From Calliopsis andreniformis (lineage: Eukaryota > Arthropoda > Insecta > Hymenoptera > Andrenidae): a DNA stretch of 64,000 nt. The notes beneath the pieces were generated by a model. That model had not been told where the DNA came from. It made no database searches and saw only the letters and a list, made by a program, of their open reading frames with translations. Where the stretch lies: positions 620,001 to 684,000 of the forward strand of contig NW_027480480.1 of the NCBI RefSeq assembly GCF_051401765.1. The letters run 5' to 3'. Position 1 is the stretch's first letter. Each line of letters starts with the position of its first letter. The translations under genes and the position numbers were made by a program. Below are positions 25,821-40,053 of this stretch, piece after piece.

Positions 25821-26408
25821 GATGTTTGTGGATAGAGATTTGAAGATTGCAGATTGAGTATTGAGCATTGAAAGCTGTAAATTGATGACATTCTATTGAG
25901 GATTGAGGACTGACAACTGATTGTTGAGGACTGAGGCCTGAAGATTGAGGATTCAGTATTGAGGATTCAGGATTGAGGTTTGAGGACAGAGGATTTAGGG
26001 TTGAGGAATGAGGATTGAGGATTGAGGATTGAGGATTGAAGATTGACGATTGGGTGTTGAGGATTGAGCATTGAGGGTTGAGGATTGAGGATTGAGGATT
26101 GAGGATTGAGGATTGGGTATTGAGGATTGTAGAATGAGGATTGAGGATTGAGGATTGAGGATTGAGGGTTGAGGATTGAAGACTGAGTATTGAGGATTGA
26201 ATGTTGAGGATTGAGGATTGAGGATTGAAGATTGAGGTTTGAGGATTGAGAATAGAGGATTGAAGAATGAGGATTGAGGATTGAGAATTGAGGATTGAGG
26301 ATTGAGGATTGAGGATTGAAGATTCAGTATTGAGGATCGAAGATTGAGAGTTGAATATTGAGGATTGAACATTGAGGAAAGAGTGCTGGGGTTTGAGTGG
26401 TGAAAATT
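25821..26408 (+). repeat. 588-bp unit, short member of the 672-bp family
   Basis: Exactly 84 heptamers. It begins with a landmark carrying GATGACATTCTATTGAGG, as do the 672-bp units at 52,870, 57,131 and 61,847. It is 84 bp (12 heptamers) shorter than they are. Confidence 0.8.
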
Positions 26409-26856
26409 GATGTTTGTGGATACAGGTTGGAAGATTGCAGATTGAGTATTGAGTATCGAAAGCTGTGAATTGAGGATATTCTATTGAGGATTGAGGAATG
26501 ACAACTGATTGTTGAGGACTGAGGGCTGAAGTTTGAGGATTCAGGATTGAGGATTCAGAATTGAGGTTTGAGGACTGAGGATTGAGGATTGAAGGTTGAG
26601 GATTGAGGATTGAGGATTGAAGACTGAGGATTGGGTATTGAGAATTGAACATTGAGGATTGAGGGTTGAGGATTGAGGATTGAGAATTGAAGAATGGGGA
26701 TTGAGGATTGAAGGTTGAGGATTGAGGATTGAGAATTGAGGATTGAGGATTGAGGATTGAGGATTGAAGATTCAGTATTGAGGATCGAAGATTGAGAGTT
26801 GAGGATTGAGGATTGAACATTGGGGACTGAGTGTTGAGGGCTGAGTGATGAGAATT
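26409..26856 (+). repeat. 448-bp module (copy 2 of 5)
   Basis: The same landmark pair (GGATACAGGTTGGAAG on the left, CATGTTTGTGG on the right) stands at exactly 448 bp as in the copies at 8,612, 48,833, 57,803 and 62,519. Confidence 0.85.
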
Positions 26857-28040
26857 CATGTTTGTGGAAAGAAATTTGAAGATTGCAGATTGAGTATTGA
26901 GTATTGAAAGCTGTGAATTGATAATATTCTATTGAGCATAGAGGATTGACGTCTGATTGTTCAGGTCTGAGGTCTGAAGATTGAGGATTCAGGATTGAGG
27001 ATTCAGGATTGAGGTTTGATGACTGAGGATTGAGGATTGAGGACTGAGGCATTAGGATTGAGGATTGAGGATTGTGGATTGAGCATTGAAGATTGTGGAT
27101 TAGGTATTGAGGATTGCAGATTGTGTATTGAGGATTGAAGATTGAGGGTTGTGGATTGAGGTTTGAGGACTGAGGATTGAGGATTGAAGATTGAGTATTG
27201 AGGATTGAATATTGAGGATTTAGGATTGATAATTGAGGTTTGAGGGTGAGGTCTGAGGGTTGAGGATTGAGGTTTGAGGGCTGAGGACTGACAATTGAGG
27301 ATTGAGGATTGAGAATGAGGGCTGAGAGTTGAGGATTGAGGTTTGAGGACTGAGGACTGAGGATTGAGGATTGAGAATTGGGGATTGAGGATTGAGGATT
27401 GAAGATTCAGGATTGGGTATTGAGGATTGTAGAATGAGGATTGAGGATTGAGGACTGAGGATTGAGGATTGAGGATTGAAGATTGAGTATTGAGGATTGA
27501 AAATTGAGGATTGAGGGTTGAGGATTGAGGATTGAGGATTGAGGATTGAGTATAGAGGATTGAAGTTTGAGGATTGAGGATTGAGGATTGAGGATTGAGG
27601 ATTGAAAATTGAGGATTGGGGACTGAGTGTTGAGGGTTGAGTGATGAGAATTGATGTTTGTGGAAAGAAATCTGAAGATTGCAGATTGAGTATTGAGTAT
27701 TGAAAGCTGTGAATTGATAATATTCTAGTGAGCATTGAGGATTGACGTCTGATTGTTCAGGTCTGAGGTCTGAAGATTGAGGATTAAGGATTGAGGATTC
27801 AGGATTGAGGTTTGATGACTGAGGGTTGAGGATTGAGGATTGAGGATTGAGGATTGAAGATTGTGTATTGTGGATTGAATATTGAGGATTGAGGATTGAA
27901 GATTGAGGATTGGGTATTGAGGATTGTAGAATGAGGTTTGAGGATTGTGGATTGAGGACTGAGGATTGAAGATTCACTATTGAGGATTGAAGACTGACGA
28001 TTGAGGATTGAGGTCTGAAGATTGAGGATTCAGGATTGAG
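26857..28040 (+). repeat. 796-bp unit and the start of the next unit
   Basis: Landmarks at 26,857 and 27,653 bound a 796-bp unit containing block C. From 27,653 to about 28,040 the heptamers lead into the 4,144-bp higher-order array. No other feature is seen. Confidence 0.75.
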
Positions 28041-31000
28041 GATTCAGAATTGAGGTTTGAGGACTGAGGATTGAGGATTGAAGATTGAGGAATGAGGATT
28101 GAGGATTGAGGATTGAAGACTGAGGATTGGGTATTGATGATTGAACACTGAGGATTGAGGGTTGAGGATTAAGGATTGAGGATTGACGATTGAGGATTGA
28201 GGAATGAGGATGAGGGCTGAGGATTGGGGATTGAGGTTTGAGGTCTGAGGACTGAAGATTGAGGATTGAGAATTGAGGATTGAGGATTGAAGATTGAAGA
28301 CCGAGGATTGCGTATTGAGGATTGATGCCTGACGATTGAGGATTGAGAATTGAGGATTGAGGGTTGAGGATGCAGGATTGAAGATTGAGTATTGAGGATT
28401 GAAGATTGAGGATTGAGGATTGAGGATTGAGGATTGAGGGTTGAGTGTTGAGGATTGAGTATTGAATCCTGAGAATTCAGGATATTCCGTTGAGTATTGA
28501 GAATTGAGGATTGATGTTTGAGTATTGAGGATTGGGGATTGAGGATTGAGGATTGAGTATTCAGGATTGAGGATTGAGGATTGAAGATTGAATATTGATG
28601 ATTGAAGATTGAGGATCGAGGATTGAGGGTTGTGGATTGAGGACGAGGACTGAGGGTTGAGTATTGATGTTTGAGGACTGAGGATTGAGGATTGATGATT
28701 GAGGATTGAGAATTGAGGATTGAGGATTGAGGATTGACTATTGAGTATTGGGTGTTGCGGATTGAAGAATGAGGATTGAGGATTGAGGATTGAGGATTGA
28801 GGATTGAGGATTGAAGATTGAGTATTTACGATTGAAGATTGAGGATTGAGGTCTGAGGATTGAGGATTAAGGATTGAAGGTTGAGGATTGAGGATTGAGA
28901 ATTGAGTATGAGGACTGAGGGTTGAGGATTGAGGATTGAGGATTGGGGATTGAGGGTTGAATATTGAGTATTGAGGATTGAAGATTGAGGATTGAGCATT
29001 CAAGATTGAGGATTGGGTATTGAGGATTGTAGAATGAGGTTTGAGGATTGAGGAGTGAGGACTGAGGATTGAAGATTGAGTATTGAGGATTGAAGACAGA
29101 CGATTGAGGATTGAGGATTGAGGATTGAGGATTGAGGATTGAAGATTGAAAATTGAGGATTGAGGATTGAGGATTCAGGATTGAGGATTGAGGATTGAGT
29201 ATTGAGGATTGAAGATTGAGGATTGGGAATTGAGGATTGAGGATTGATGATTGAAGATTGAGGATTGGGGACTGTGTGTTGAGGGTTCAGTGAAGAGAAT
29301 TGATGTTTGTGGATAGAAATTTGAAAATTGCAGATTGAGTATTGAGTATTGAAAGCTGTGAATTGATGATATTCTATTGAGGATTGAGGATTGACACCTG
29401 ATTGTTCAGGTCTGAGGTCTGAAGATTGAGGATTCAGGATTGAGGATTCAGAATTGAGGTTTGAGGACTGAAGATGGAGGGTTGAAGATTGAGGATTGAG
29501 GATTGAGGATTGAGGATCGAGTGTTGAAGATTGAGGATTGGGGACTGAGTGTTGAGGGTTGAATGATGAGAATTGACGTTTGTGGATAGAGATTTGAAGA
29601 TTGCAGGTTGAGTATTGAGTATTGAATACTGTGAATTGACTATATTCCATTGATAATTGAGAATTGACAACTGATTGTTGAGGACTCAGTTCTGAAGGTT
29701 GAGGATTCAGGATTGAGGATTCAGGTTTGAGCTTTGAGGACTGAGGATTGAGGATTGAGGATCGAGGATTGAGGATTGAGGATTGAGGATTGAGGACTGA
29801 AGATTGAGATTTGGGTATTGCGGATTGAACATTGATGATTGAGGATTGAGGATTCAGGATTGAGGATTGAGGACAGAAGATTGAATATTGATGATTGAAG
29901 ATTGAGGATTGAGGATTGATGGTTGTGGATTGAGGACGAGGACTGAGAGTTGAGTATTGATGTTTGAGGTCTGAGGATTGAGGATTGAGGATTGAGAATT
30001 GAGGATTGAGGATTGAGGATTTATGATTGAGGATTGGGTATTGAGGGTTGAAGAATCAGGATTGAGGATTGAGGATTGAGGATTGAGGATTGAAGACTGA
30101 GTATTGAGGATTGAAGATTGGGGATTGAGGATTGAGGATTCAGGATTGAGGATTGAGGATTGAGGATTGAAGATTGATTATTGTGGACTGAAGATTGAGG
30201 ATTGAGGATTGAGGATCGAGGATTGAGGATTGAAGATTGAGGATTGGGGATTGACGATTGACGATTGAGGATTGAGTATTGAGGATTGAGAATTTAGGAT
30301 TGATTATTGAAGATTGAGTATTGAGGATTGAAGATTGAGGATTGAGGATTGAGGATTGAAGATTGAGGATGAGGGCTGAGGGTTGAGGATTGAGGTTTGA
30401 GGACTGAGGACTGAGGATTGAGGATTGAGAATTGACGATTGAGGATTGAGGATTGAAGATTGAGGATTTGGTATTGAGGATTGAAGAATGAGGATTGAGG
30501 ATTGAGGATTGAGAATTGAGGATTGAAGATTGAGTATTGAGGATTGAAGCCTGACGATTGAGGATTGAGGTTTGAGGATTGAGGATTGAAGACGGAGGAT
30601 TGAAGATTGAGTATTGAGGACTGAAGATTGAGGTTTGAGCATTGAGTATTGATGATTGAGGATTGAGTATTGAGGATTGAGGATTGAGGATTGAGGATTG
30701 AGTATTGAGGATTGAAGAATGAGGATTAAGGATTGAGGATTGGGGATTGAGGATCTAGGATTGGAGATTGATTATTGAGGATTGAATATTGAGGATTGAG
30801 GATTGAGGATTGAGGATTGAGGATTGAGAATTGAGTATGAGGTCTGAGGATTGAGGATTGAGGATTGAGGATTGGGGATTGAGGATTGAATATTGAGTAT
30901 TGAGGATTGAAGATTGAGGATTGAGGATTAAAGATTGATGATTGGGTATTGAGGATTGTAGAATGAGGTTTGAGGATTGAGGATTGGGTATTGAGGATTG

Positions 31001-32183
31001 TAGAATGAGGATTGAGGATTGAGGATTGAAGATTGAGTATTGAGGATTGAAACCTGACGATTGAGGATTGAGGATTAAGGATAGAGGATGGAGGATTGAA
31101 GATTGAGTATTGAGGATTGAAGATTGAGGATTGAGGATTGAGGATTGAGGATCGAGTGTTGAAGATTGGGGATTGGGGACTGAGTGTTGAGGGTTGAATT
31201 ATGAGAATTGATGTTTGTGGATAGAGATTTGAAGATTGCAGATTGAGTATTGAGTATTGAAAGCTGTGAGTTGATTATATTCTATTGACAATTGAGAATT
31301 GACAACTGATTGTTGAGGACTGAGTTCTGAAGGTTGAGGATTCAGGATTGAGGATTCAGGTTTGAGTTTTGAGGACTGAGGATTGAGGAGTGAGGATCGA
31401 GGATTGAGTATTGAGGATTGAGGATTGAGGATTGAAGATTGAGGATTGAGGATTGAGGATTGCAGACTGAGGATTGTGTATTGAGCACTGAAAACTGAGG
31501 ATTGAGGGTTGAAGAATCAGGATTGAGGATTGAGGATTGAGGATTGAGGATTGAAGACTGAGTATTGAGGATTGAAGATTGGGGATTGAGGATTGAGGAT
31601 TCAGGATTGAGGATTGAGGATTGAGGATTGAGAATTGAGTATGAGGACTGAGGATTGAGGATTGAGGATTGAGGATTGGGGATTGAGGATTGAATATTGA
31701 GTATTGAGGATTGAAGATTGAGGATTGAGGATTGAAGATTGAGGATTGGGTATTGAGGATTGTAGAATGAGGTTTGAGGCTTGAGGATTGAGGACTGAGG
31801 ATTGAAGATTGAGTATTGAGGATTGAAGACTGACGATTGAGGATTGAGGAATGAGGATTGAGGATTGAGGATTGAAGATTGAAAACTGAGGATTGAGGAT
31901 TGTGGATTCAGGATTGAGGATTGAGGATTGAGGATTGAGTATTGAGGATTGAATATTCAGGATTGAGAATTGAGGATTGAGGATTGATGATTGAAGATTG
32001 AGGATTGGGGACTGTGTGTTGAGGGTTGAGTGAAGAGAATTGATGTTTGTGGATAGAAATTTGAAGATTGCAGATTGAGTATTGAGTATTGAAAACTGTG
32101 AATTGATGATATTCTATTGAGGATTGAGGATTTACACCTGATTGTTAAGGTCTGAGGTCTGAAGATTCAGGATTCAGGATTGA
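28040..32183 (+). repeat. 4,144-bp higher-order repeat, copy 1
   Basis: Every marker in this stretch recurs 4,144 bp downstream: landmarks 29,302, 29,575, 31,210 and 32,042, and the inverted repeat 28,466. The unit order is 273, 1,635, 832 and 1,404 bp, summing to 4,144. The first ~300 bp match copy 2 less well than the rest. The exact starting base is arbitrary because the array is continuous. Confidence 0.9.
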
Positions 32184-35100
32184 GGATTCAGAATTGAGGT
32201 TTGAGGACTGAGGATTGAAGATTGAGGATTGAGGATTGAGGATTGAGGATTGAGGATTGAAGACTGAGGATTGGGTGTTGATGATTGAACATTGAGGATT
32301 GAGGGTTGAGGATTGAGGATTGAGGATTGACGATTGAGGATTGAGGAATGAGGATGAGGGCTGAGGATTGGGGATTGAGGTTTGAGGTCTGAGGACTGAG
32401 GATTGAGGATTGAGAATAGAGGATTGAGGATTGAAGATTGAAGTCCGAGGATTGGGTATTGAGGATTGATGCCTGACGATTGAGGATTGAGAATTGAGGA
32501 TTGAGGGTTGAGGATGCAGGATTGAAGATTGAGTATTGAGGATTGAAGATTGAGGATTGAGGATTGAGGATTGAGGATTGAGGGTTGAGTGTTGAGGATT
32601 GAGTATTGAATCCTGAGAATTCAGGATATTCCGTTGAGTATTGAGAATTGAGGATTGATGTTTGAGTATTGAGGATTGGGGATTGAGGATTGAGGATTGA
32701 GTATTCAGGATTGAGGATTGAGGATTGAAGATTGAATATTGATGATTGAAGATTGAGGATCGAGGATTGAGGGTTGTGGATTGAGGACGAGGACTGAGGG
32801 TTGAGTATTGATGTTTGAGGACTGAGGATTGAGGATTGATGATTGAGGATTGAGAATTGAGGATTGAGGATTGAGGATTGACTATTGAGTATTGGGTGTT
32901 GCGGATTGAAGAATGAGGATTGAGGATTGAGGATTGAGGATTGAGGATTGAGGATTGAAGATTGAGTATTTACGATTGAAGATTGAGGATTGAGGTCTGA
33001 GGATTGAGGATTAAGGATTGAAGGTTGAGGATTGAGGATTGAGAATTGAGTATGAGGACTGAGGGTTGAGGATTGAGGATTGAGGATTGGGGATTGAGGG
33101 TTGAATATTGAGTATTGAGGATTGAAGATTGAGGATTGAGCATTCAAGATTGAGGATTGGGTATTGAGGATTGTAGAATGAGGTTTGAGGATTGAGGAGT
33201 GAGGACTGAGGATTGAAGATTGAGTATTGAGGATTGAAGACAGACGATTGAGGATTGAGGATTGAGGATTGAGGATTGAGGATTGAAGATTGAAAATTGA
33301 GGATTGAGGATTGAGGATTCAGGATTGAGGATTGAGGATTGAGTATTGAGGATTGAAGATTGAGGATTGGGAATTGAGGATTGAGGATTGATGATTGAAG
33401 ATTGAGGATTGGGGACTGTGTGTTGAGGGTTCAGTGAAGAGAATTGATGTTTGTGGATAGAAATTTGAAAATTGCAGATTGAGTATTGAGTATTGAAAGC
33501 TGTGAATTGATGATATTCTATTGAGGATTGAGGATTGACACCTGATTGTTCAGGTCTGAGGTCTGAAGATTGAGGATTCAGGATTGAGGATTCAGAATTG
33601 AGGTTTGAGGACTGAAGATGGAGGGTTGAAGATTGAGGATTGAGGATTGAGGATTGAGGATCGAGTGTTGAAGATTGAGGATTGGGGACTGAGTGTTGAG
33701 GGTTGAATGATGAGAATTGACGTTTGTGGATAGAGATTTGAAGATTGCAGGTTGAGTATTGAGTATTGAATACTGTGAATTGACTATATTCCATTGATAA
33801 TTGAGAATTGACAACTGATTGTTGAGGACTCAGTTCTGAAGGTTGAGGATTCAGGATTGAGGATTCAGGTTTGAGCTTTGAGGACTGAGGATTGAGGATT
33901 GAGGATCGAGGATTGAGGATTGAGGATTGAGGATTGAGGACTGAAGATTGAGATTTGGGTATTGCGGATTGAACATTGATGATTGAGGATTGAGGATTCA
34001 GGATTGAGGATTGAGGACAGAAGATTGAATATTGATGATTGAAGATTGAGGATTGAGGATTGATGGTTGTGGATTGAGGACGAGGACTGAGAGTTGAGTA
34101 TTGATGTTTGAGGTCTGAGGATTGAGGATTGAGGATTGAGAATTGAGGATTGAGGATTGAGGATTTATGATTGAGGATTGGGTATTGAGGGTTGAAGAAT
34201 CAGGATTGAGGATTGAGGATTGAGGATTGAGGATTGAAGACTGAGTATTGAGGATTGAAGATTGGGGATTGAGGATTGAGGATTCAGGATTGAGGATTGA
34301 GGATTGAGGATTGAAGATTGATTATTGTGGACTGAAGATTGAGGATTGAGGATTGAGGATCGAGGATTGAGGATTGAAGATTGAGGATTGGGGATTGACG
34401 ATTGACGATTGAGGATTGAGTATTGAGGATTGAGAATTTAGGATTGATTATTGAAGATTGAGTATTGAGGATTGAAGATTGAGGATTGAGGATTGAGGAT
34501 TGAAGATTGAGGATGAGGGCTGAGGGTTGAGGATTGAGGTTTGAGGACTGAGGACTGAGGATTGAGGATTGAGAATTGACGATTGAGGATTGAGGATTGA
34601 AGATTGAGGATTTGGTATTGAGGATTGAAGAATGAGGATTGAGGATTGAGGATTGAGAATTGAGGATTGAAGATTGAGTATTGAGGATTGAAGCCTGACG
34701 ATTGAGGATTGAGGTTTGAGGATTGAGGATTGAAGACGGAGGATTGAAGATTGAGTATTGAGGACTGAAGATTGAGGTTTGAGCATTGAGTATTGATGAT
34801 TGAGGATTGAGTATTGAGGATTGAGGATTGAGGATTGAGGATTGAGTATTGAGGATTGAAGAATGAGGATTAAGGATTGAGGATTGGGGATTGAGGATCT
34901 AGGATTGGAGATTGATTATTGAGGATTGAATATTGAGGATTGAGGATTGAGGATTGAGGATTGAGGATTGAGAATTGAGTATGAGGTCTGAGGATTGAGG
35001 ATTGAGGATTGAGGATTGGGGATTGAGGATTGAATATTGAGTATTGAGGATTGAAGATTGAGGATTGAGGATTAAAGATTGATGATTGGGTATTGAGGAT

Positions 35101-36327
35101 TGTAGAATGAGGTTTGAGGATTGAGGATTGGGTATTGAGGATTGTAGAATGAGGATTGAGGATTGAGGATTGAAGATTGAGTATTGAGGATTGAAACCTG
35201 ACGATTGAGGATTGAGGATTAAGGATAGAGGATGGAGGATTGAAGATTGAGTATTGAGGATTGAAGATTGAGGATTGAGGATTGAGGATTGAGGATCGAG
35301 TGTTGAAGATTGAGGATTGGGGACTGAGTGTTGAGGGTTGAATTATGAGAATTGATGTTTGTGGATAGAGATTTGAAGATTGCAGATTGAGTATTGAGTA
35401 TTGAAAGCTGTGAGTTGATTATATTCTATTGACAATTGAGAATTGACAACTGATTGTTGAGGACTGAGTTCTGAAGGTTGAGGATTCAGGATTGAGGATT
35501 CAGGTTTGAGTTTTGAGGACTGAGGATTGAGGAGTGAGGATCGAGGATTGAGTATTGAGGATTGAGGATTGAGGATTGAAGATTGAGGATTGAGGATTGA
35601 GGATTGCAGACTGAGGATTGTGTATTGAGCACTGAAAACTGAGGATTGAGGGTTGAAGAATCAGGATTGAGGATTGAGGATTGAGGATTGAGGATTGAAG
35701 ACTGAGTATTGAGGATTGAAGATTGGGGATTGAGGATTGAGGATTCAGGATTGAGGATTGAGGATTGAGGATTGAGAATTGAGTATGAGGACTGAGGATT
35801 GAGGATTGAGGATTGAGGATTGGGGATTGAGGATTGAATATTGAGTATTGAGGATTGAAGATTGAGGATTGAGGATTGAAGATTGAGGATTGGGTATTGA
35901 GGATTGTAGAATGAGGTTTGAGGCTTGAGGATTGAGGACTGAGGATTGAAGATTGAGTATTGAGGATTGAAGACTGACGACTGAGGATTGAGGAATGAGG
36001 ATTGAGGATTGAGGATTGAAGATTGAAAACTGAGGATTGAGGATTGTGGATTCAGGATTGAGGATTGAGGATTGAGGATTGAGTATTGAGGATTGAATAT
36101 TCAGGATTGAGAATTGAGGATTGAGGATTGATGATTGAAGATTGAGGATTGGGGACTGTGTGTTGAGGGTTGAGTGAAGAGAATTGATGTTTGTGGATAG
36201 AAATTTGAAGATTGCAGATTGAGTATTGAGTATTGAAAACTGTTAATTGATGATATTCTATTGAGGATTGAGGATTTACACCTGATTGTTAAGGTCTGAG
36301 GTCTGAAGATTCAGGATTCAGGATTGA
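32184..36327 (+). repeat. 4,144-bp higher-order repeat, copy 2
   Basis: This copy is almost identical to copy 1 over its length. Substitutions that I checked directly: 31,169 G against 35,313 A; 31,837 T against 35,981 C; 32,100 G against 36,244 T. The copies are therefore distinct pieces of DNA and young duplicates. Confidence 0.9.
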
Positions 36328-37080
36328 GGATTCAGAATTGAGGTTTGAGGACTGAGGATTGAAGATTGAGGATTGAGGATTGAGGATTGAGGATTGAGGA
36401 TTGAAGACTGAGGATTGGGTGTTGATGATTGAACATTGAGGATTGAGGGTTGAGGATTGAGGATTGAGGATTGACGATTGAGGATTGAGGAATGAGGATG
36501 AGGGCTGAGGATTGGGGATTGAGGTTTGAGGTCTGAGGACTGAGGATTGAGGATTGAGAATAGAGGATTGAGGATTGAAGATTGAAGTCCGAGGATTGGG
36601 TATTGAGGATTGATGCCTGACGATTGAGGATTGAGAATTGAGGATTGAGGGTTGAGGATGCAGGATTGAAGATTGAGTATTGAGGATTGAAGATTGAGGA
36701 TTGAGGATTGAGGATAGAGGATTGAGGGTTGAGTGTTGAGGTTTGAGTATTGAATCCTGAGAATTCAGGATATTCTGTTGAGTATTGAGAATTGAGGATT
36801 GATGTTTGAGTATTGAGGATTGGGGATTGAGGATTGAGGATTGAGTATTCAGTATTGAGGATTGAGGATTGAAGATTGAATATTGATGATTGAAGATTGA
36901 GGATCGAGGATTGAGTGTTGTGGATTGAGGACGAGGACTGAGGGTTGAGTATTGATGTTTGAGGACTGACGATTGAGGATTGATGATTGAGGATTGAGGA
37001 TTGAAGATTGAGTATTGGGTGTTGCGGATTGAAGAATGAGGATTGAGGATTGAGGATTGAGGATTGAGTATTGAGGATTG
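36328..37080 (+). repeat. 4,144-bp higher-order repeat, partial copy 3
   Basis: Continues the match at the same 4,144-bp shift (inverted repeats 28,466, 32,610 and 36,754 are each 4,144 apart), with more changes towards its end. At about 37,070-37,090 it stops matching and joins block C (GAGGATTTAGGATTGATAATT), so about 3.4 kb of the unit is missing. Confidence 0.85.
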
Positions 37081-40053
37081 AAGATTGAGGATTTAGGATT
37101 GATAATTGAGGTTTGAGGGTGAGGTCTGAGGGTTGAGGATTGAGGTTTGAGGGCTGAGGACTGAGAATTGAGGATTGAGGATTGAGAATGAGGGCTGAGG
37201 GTTGAGGATTGAGGTTTGAGGACTGTGGACAGAGGATTGAGGATTGAGAATTGAGGATTGAGGATTGAGGATTGAAGATTGAGGATTGGGTATTGAGGAT
37301 TGTAGAATGAGGATTGAGGATTGAGGACTGAGGATTGAGGATTGAGGATTGAAGGTTGAGTATTGAGGATTGAAAATTGAGGATTGAGGGTTGAGGATTG
37401 AGGATTGAGGATTGAGGATTGAGTACAGAGGATTGAAGTTTGAGGATGAGGATTGAGGATTGAGGATTGAGGATTGAAAATTGAGGTTTGGGGACTGAGT
37501 GTTGAGGGTTGAGTGATGAGAGTTGATGTTTGTGGAAAGAAATTTGAAGATTGCAGATTGAGTATTGAGTATTGAAAGCTGTGAATTGATAATATTCTAT
37601 TGAGCATAGAGGATTGACGTCTGATTGTTCAGTTCTGAGGTCTGAAGGTTGAGGATTCAGGATTGAGGATTCAGGATTGAGGTTTGATGACTGAGGATTG
37701 AGGATTGAGGACTGAGGCATGAGGATTGAGGATTGAGGTTTGAGGATTGAGGATTGAGGGTTGAGGATTGAGGATTGGGGATTGAAAATTGAGTATTGAG
37801 GATTGAAGATTGAGGATTGGGTGTTGAGGATTGAAGAATGAGGATTGAGGGCTGAGGATTGTGGATTGAGCATTGAAGATTGAGGATTAGGTATTGAGGA
37901 TTGCAGATTGTGTATTGAGGATTGAAGATTGAGGATTGAGGATTGAGGTTTGAGGGCTGAGGACTGAGAATTGAGGATTGAGGATTGAGAATGAGGGCTG
38001 AGAGTTGAGGATTGAGGTTTGAGGACTGAGGACTGAGGATTGAGGATTGAGAATTGGGGATTGAGGATTGAGGATTGAAGATTCAGGATTGGGTATTGAG
38101 GATTGTAGAATGAGGATTGAGGATTGAGGACTGAGGATTGAGGATTGAGGATTGAATATTGAGGATTGAGGATTGAAGATTGAGGATTGGGTATTGAGGA
38201 TTGTAGAATGAGGTTTGAGGATTGTGGATTGAGGACTGAGGATTGAAGATTCAGTATTGAGGATTGAAGACTGACGACTGAGGATTGATGTCTGAAGATT
38301 GAGGATTCAGGATTGAGGATTCAGAATTGAGGTTTGAGGACTGAGGATTGAGGATTGAAGATTGAGGAATGAGGATTGAGGATTGAGGATTGAAGACTGA
38401 GGATTGGGTATTGATGATTGAACACTGAGGATTGAGGGTTGAGGATTGAGGATTGAGGATTGACGATTGAGGATTGAGGAATGAGGATGAGGGCTGAGGA
38501 TTGGGGATTGAGGTTTGAGGTCTGAGGACTGTGGATTGAGGATTGAGAATTGAGGATTGAGGATTGAAGATTGAAGACCGAGGATTGCGTATTGAGGATT
38601 GATGCCTGACGATTGAGGATTGAGAATTGAGGATTGAGGGTGAGGATGCAGGATTGAAGATTGAGTATTGAGGATTGAAGATTGAGGATTGAGGATTGAG
38701 GATTGAGGATTGAGGGTTGAGTGTTGAGGATTGAGTATTGAATCATGAGAATTCAGGATATTCCGTTGAGTATTGAGGATTGAGGATTGATGGTTGAGTA
38801 TTGAGGATTGGGGATTGAGGATTGAGGATTGAGTATTCAGGATTGAGGATTGAGGATTGAAGATTCAATATTGATGATTGAAGATTGAGGATCGAGGATT
38901 GAGGGTTGTGGATTGAGGACGAGGTCTGAGGGTTGAGTATTGATGTTTGAGGACTGAGGATTGAGGATTGATGATTGAGGATTGAGAATTGAGGATTGAG
39001 GATTGAGGATTGAAGATTGAGTATTGGGTGTTGTGGATTGAAGAATGAGGATTGAGGATTGAGGATTGAGGATTGAGGATTGAAGATTGGGTATTTACGA
39101 TTGAAGATTGAGGATTGAGGTCTGAGGATTGAGGATTAAGTATTGAAGGTTGATGATTGAGGATTGAGAATTGAGTATGAGGACTGAGGGTTGAGGATTG
39201 AGGATTGAGGATTGGGGATTGAGGGTTGAATATTGAGTATTGAGGATTGAAGATTGAGGATTGAGCATTCAAGATTGAGGATTGGGTATTGAGGATTGTA
39301 GAATGAGGTTTGAGGATTGAGGAGTGAGGACTGAGGATTGAAGATTGAGTATTGAGGATTGAAGACAGACGATTGAGGATTGAGGATTGAGGATTGAGGA
39401 TTGAGGATTGAAGATTGAAAATTGAGGATTGAGGATTGAGGATTCAGGATTGAGGATGGAGGATTGAAGATTGAGTATTGAGGATTGAAGATTGAGGATT
39501 GAGGATTGAGGATTGAGGATCGAGTGTTGAACATTGAGGATTGGGGACTGAGTGTTGAGGGTTGAATGATGAGAATTGATGTTTGTGGATAGAGATTTGA
39601 AGATTGCAGATTGAGTATTGAGTATTGAAAGCTGTGAATTGATAATATTCTATTGATAATTGAGAATTGACAACTGATTGTTGAGGACTGAGTTCTGAAG
39701 GTTGAGGGTTCAGGATTGAGGATTCAGGTTTGAGTTTTGAGGACTGAGGATTGAGGAGTGAGGATCGAGGATTGAGGATTGAGGATTGAGGATTGAGGAT
39801 TGAAGATTGAGGATTGGGTATTGAGGATTGTATAATGAGGATTGAGGATTGAGGACTGAGGATTGAGGATTGAGGATTGAAGATTGAGTATTGAGGATTG
39901 AAAATTGAGGATTGAGGGTTGAGGATTGAGGATTGAGGATTGAGGATTGAGTATAGAGGATTGAAGTTTGAGGATTGAGGATTGAGGATTGAGGATTGAG
40001 GATTGAAAATTGAGGATTGGGGACTGAGTGTTGAGGGTTGAGTGATGAGAATT

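Noticed and set aside
28040..36327. The 4,144-bp duplication as a pure assembly artefact
   Set aside because: At least three substitutions distinguish the copies, so they are not one sequence entered twice. A residual artefact can only be excluded with read data.
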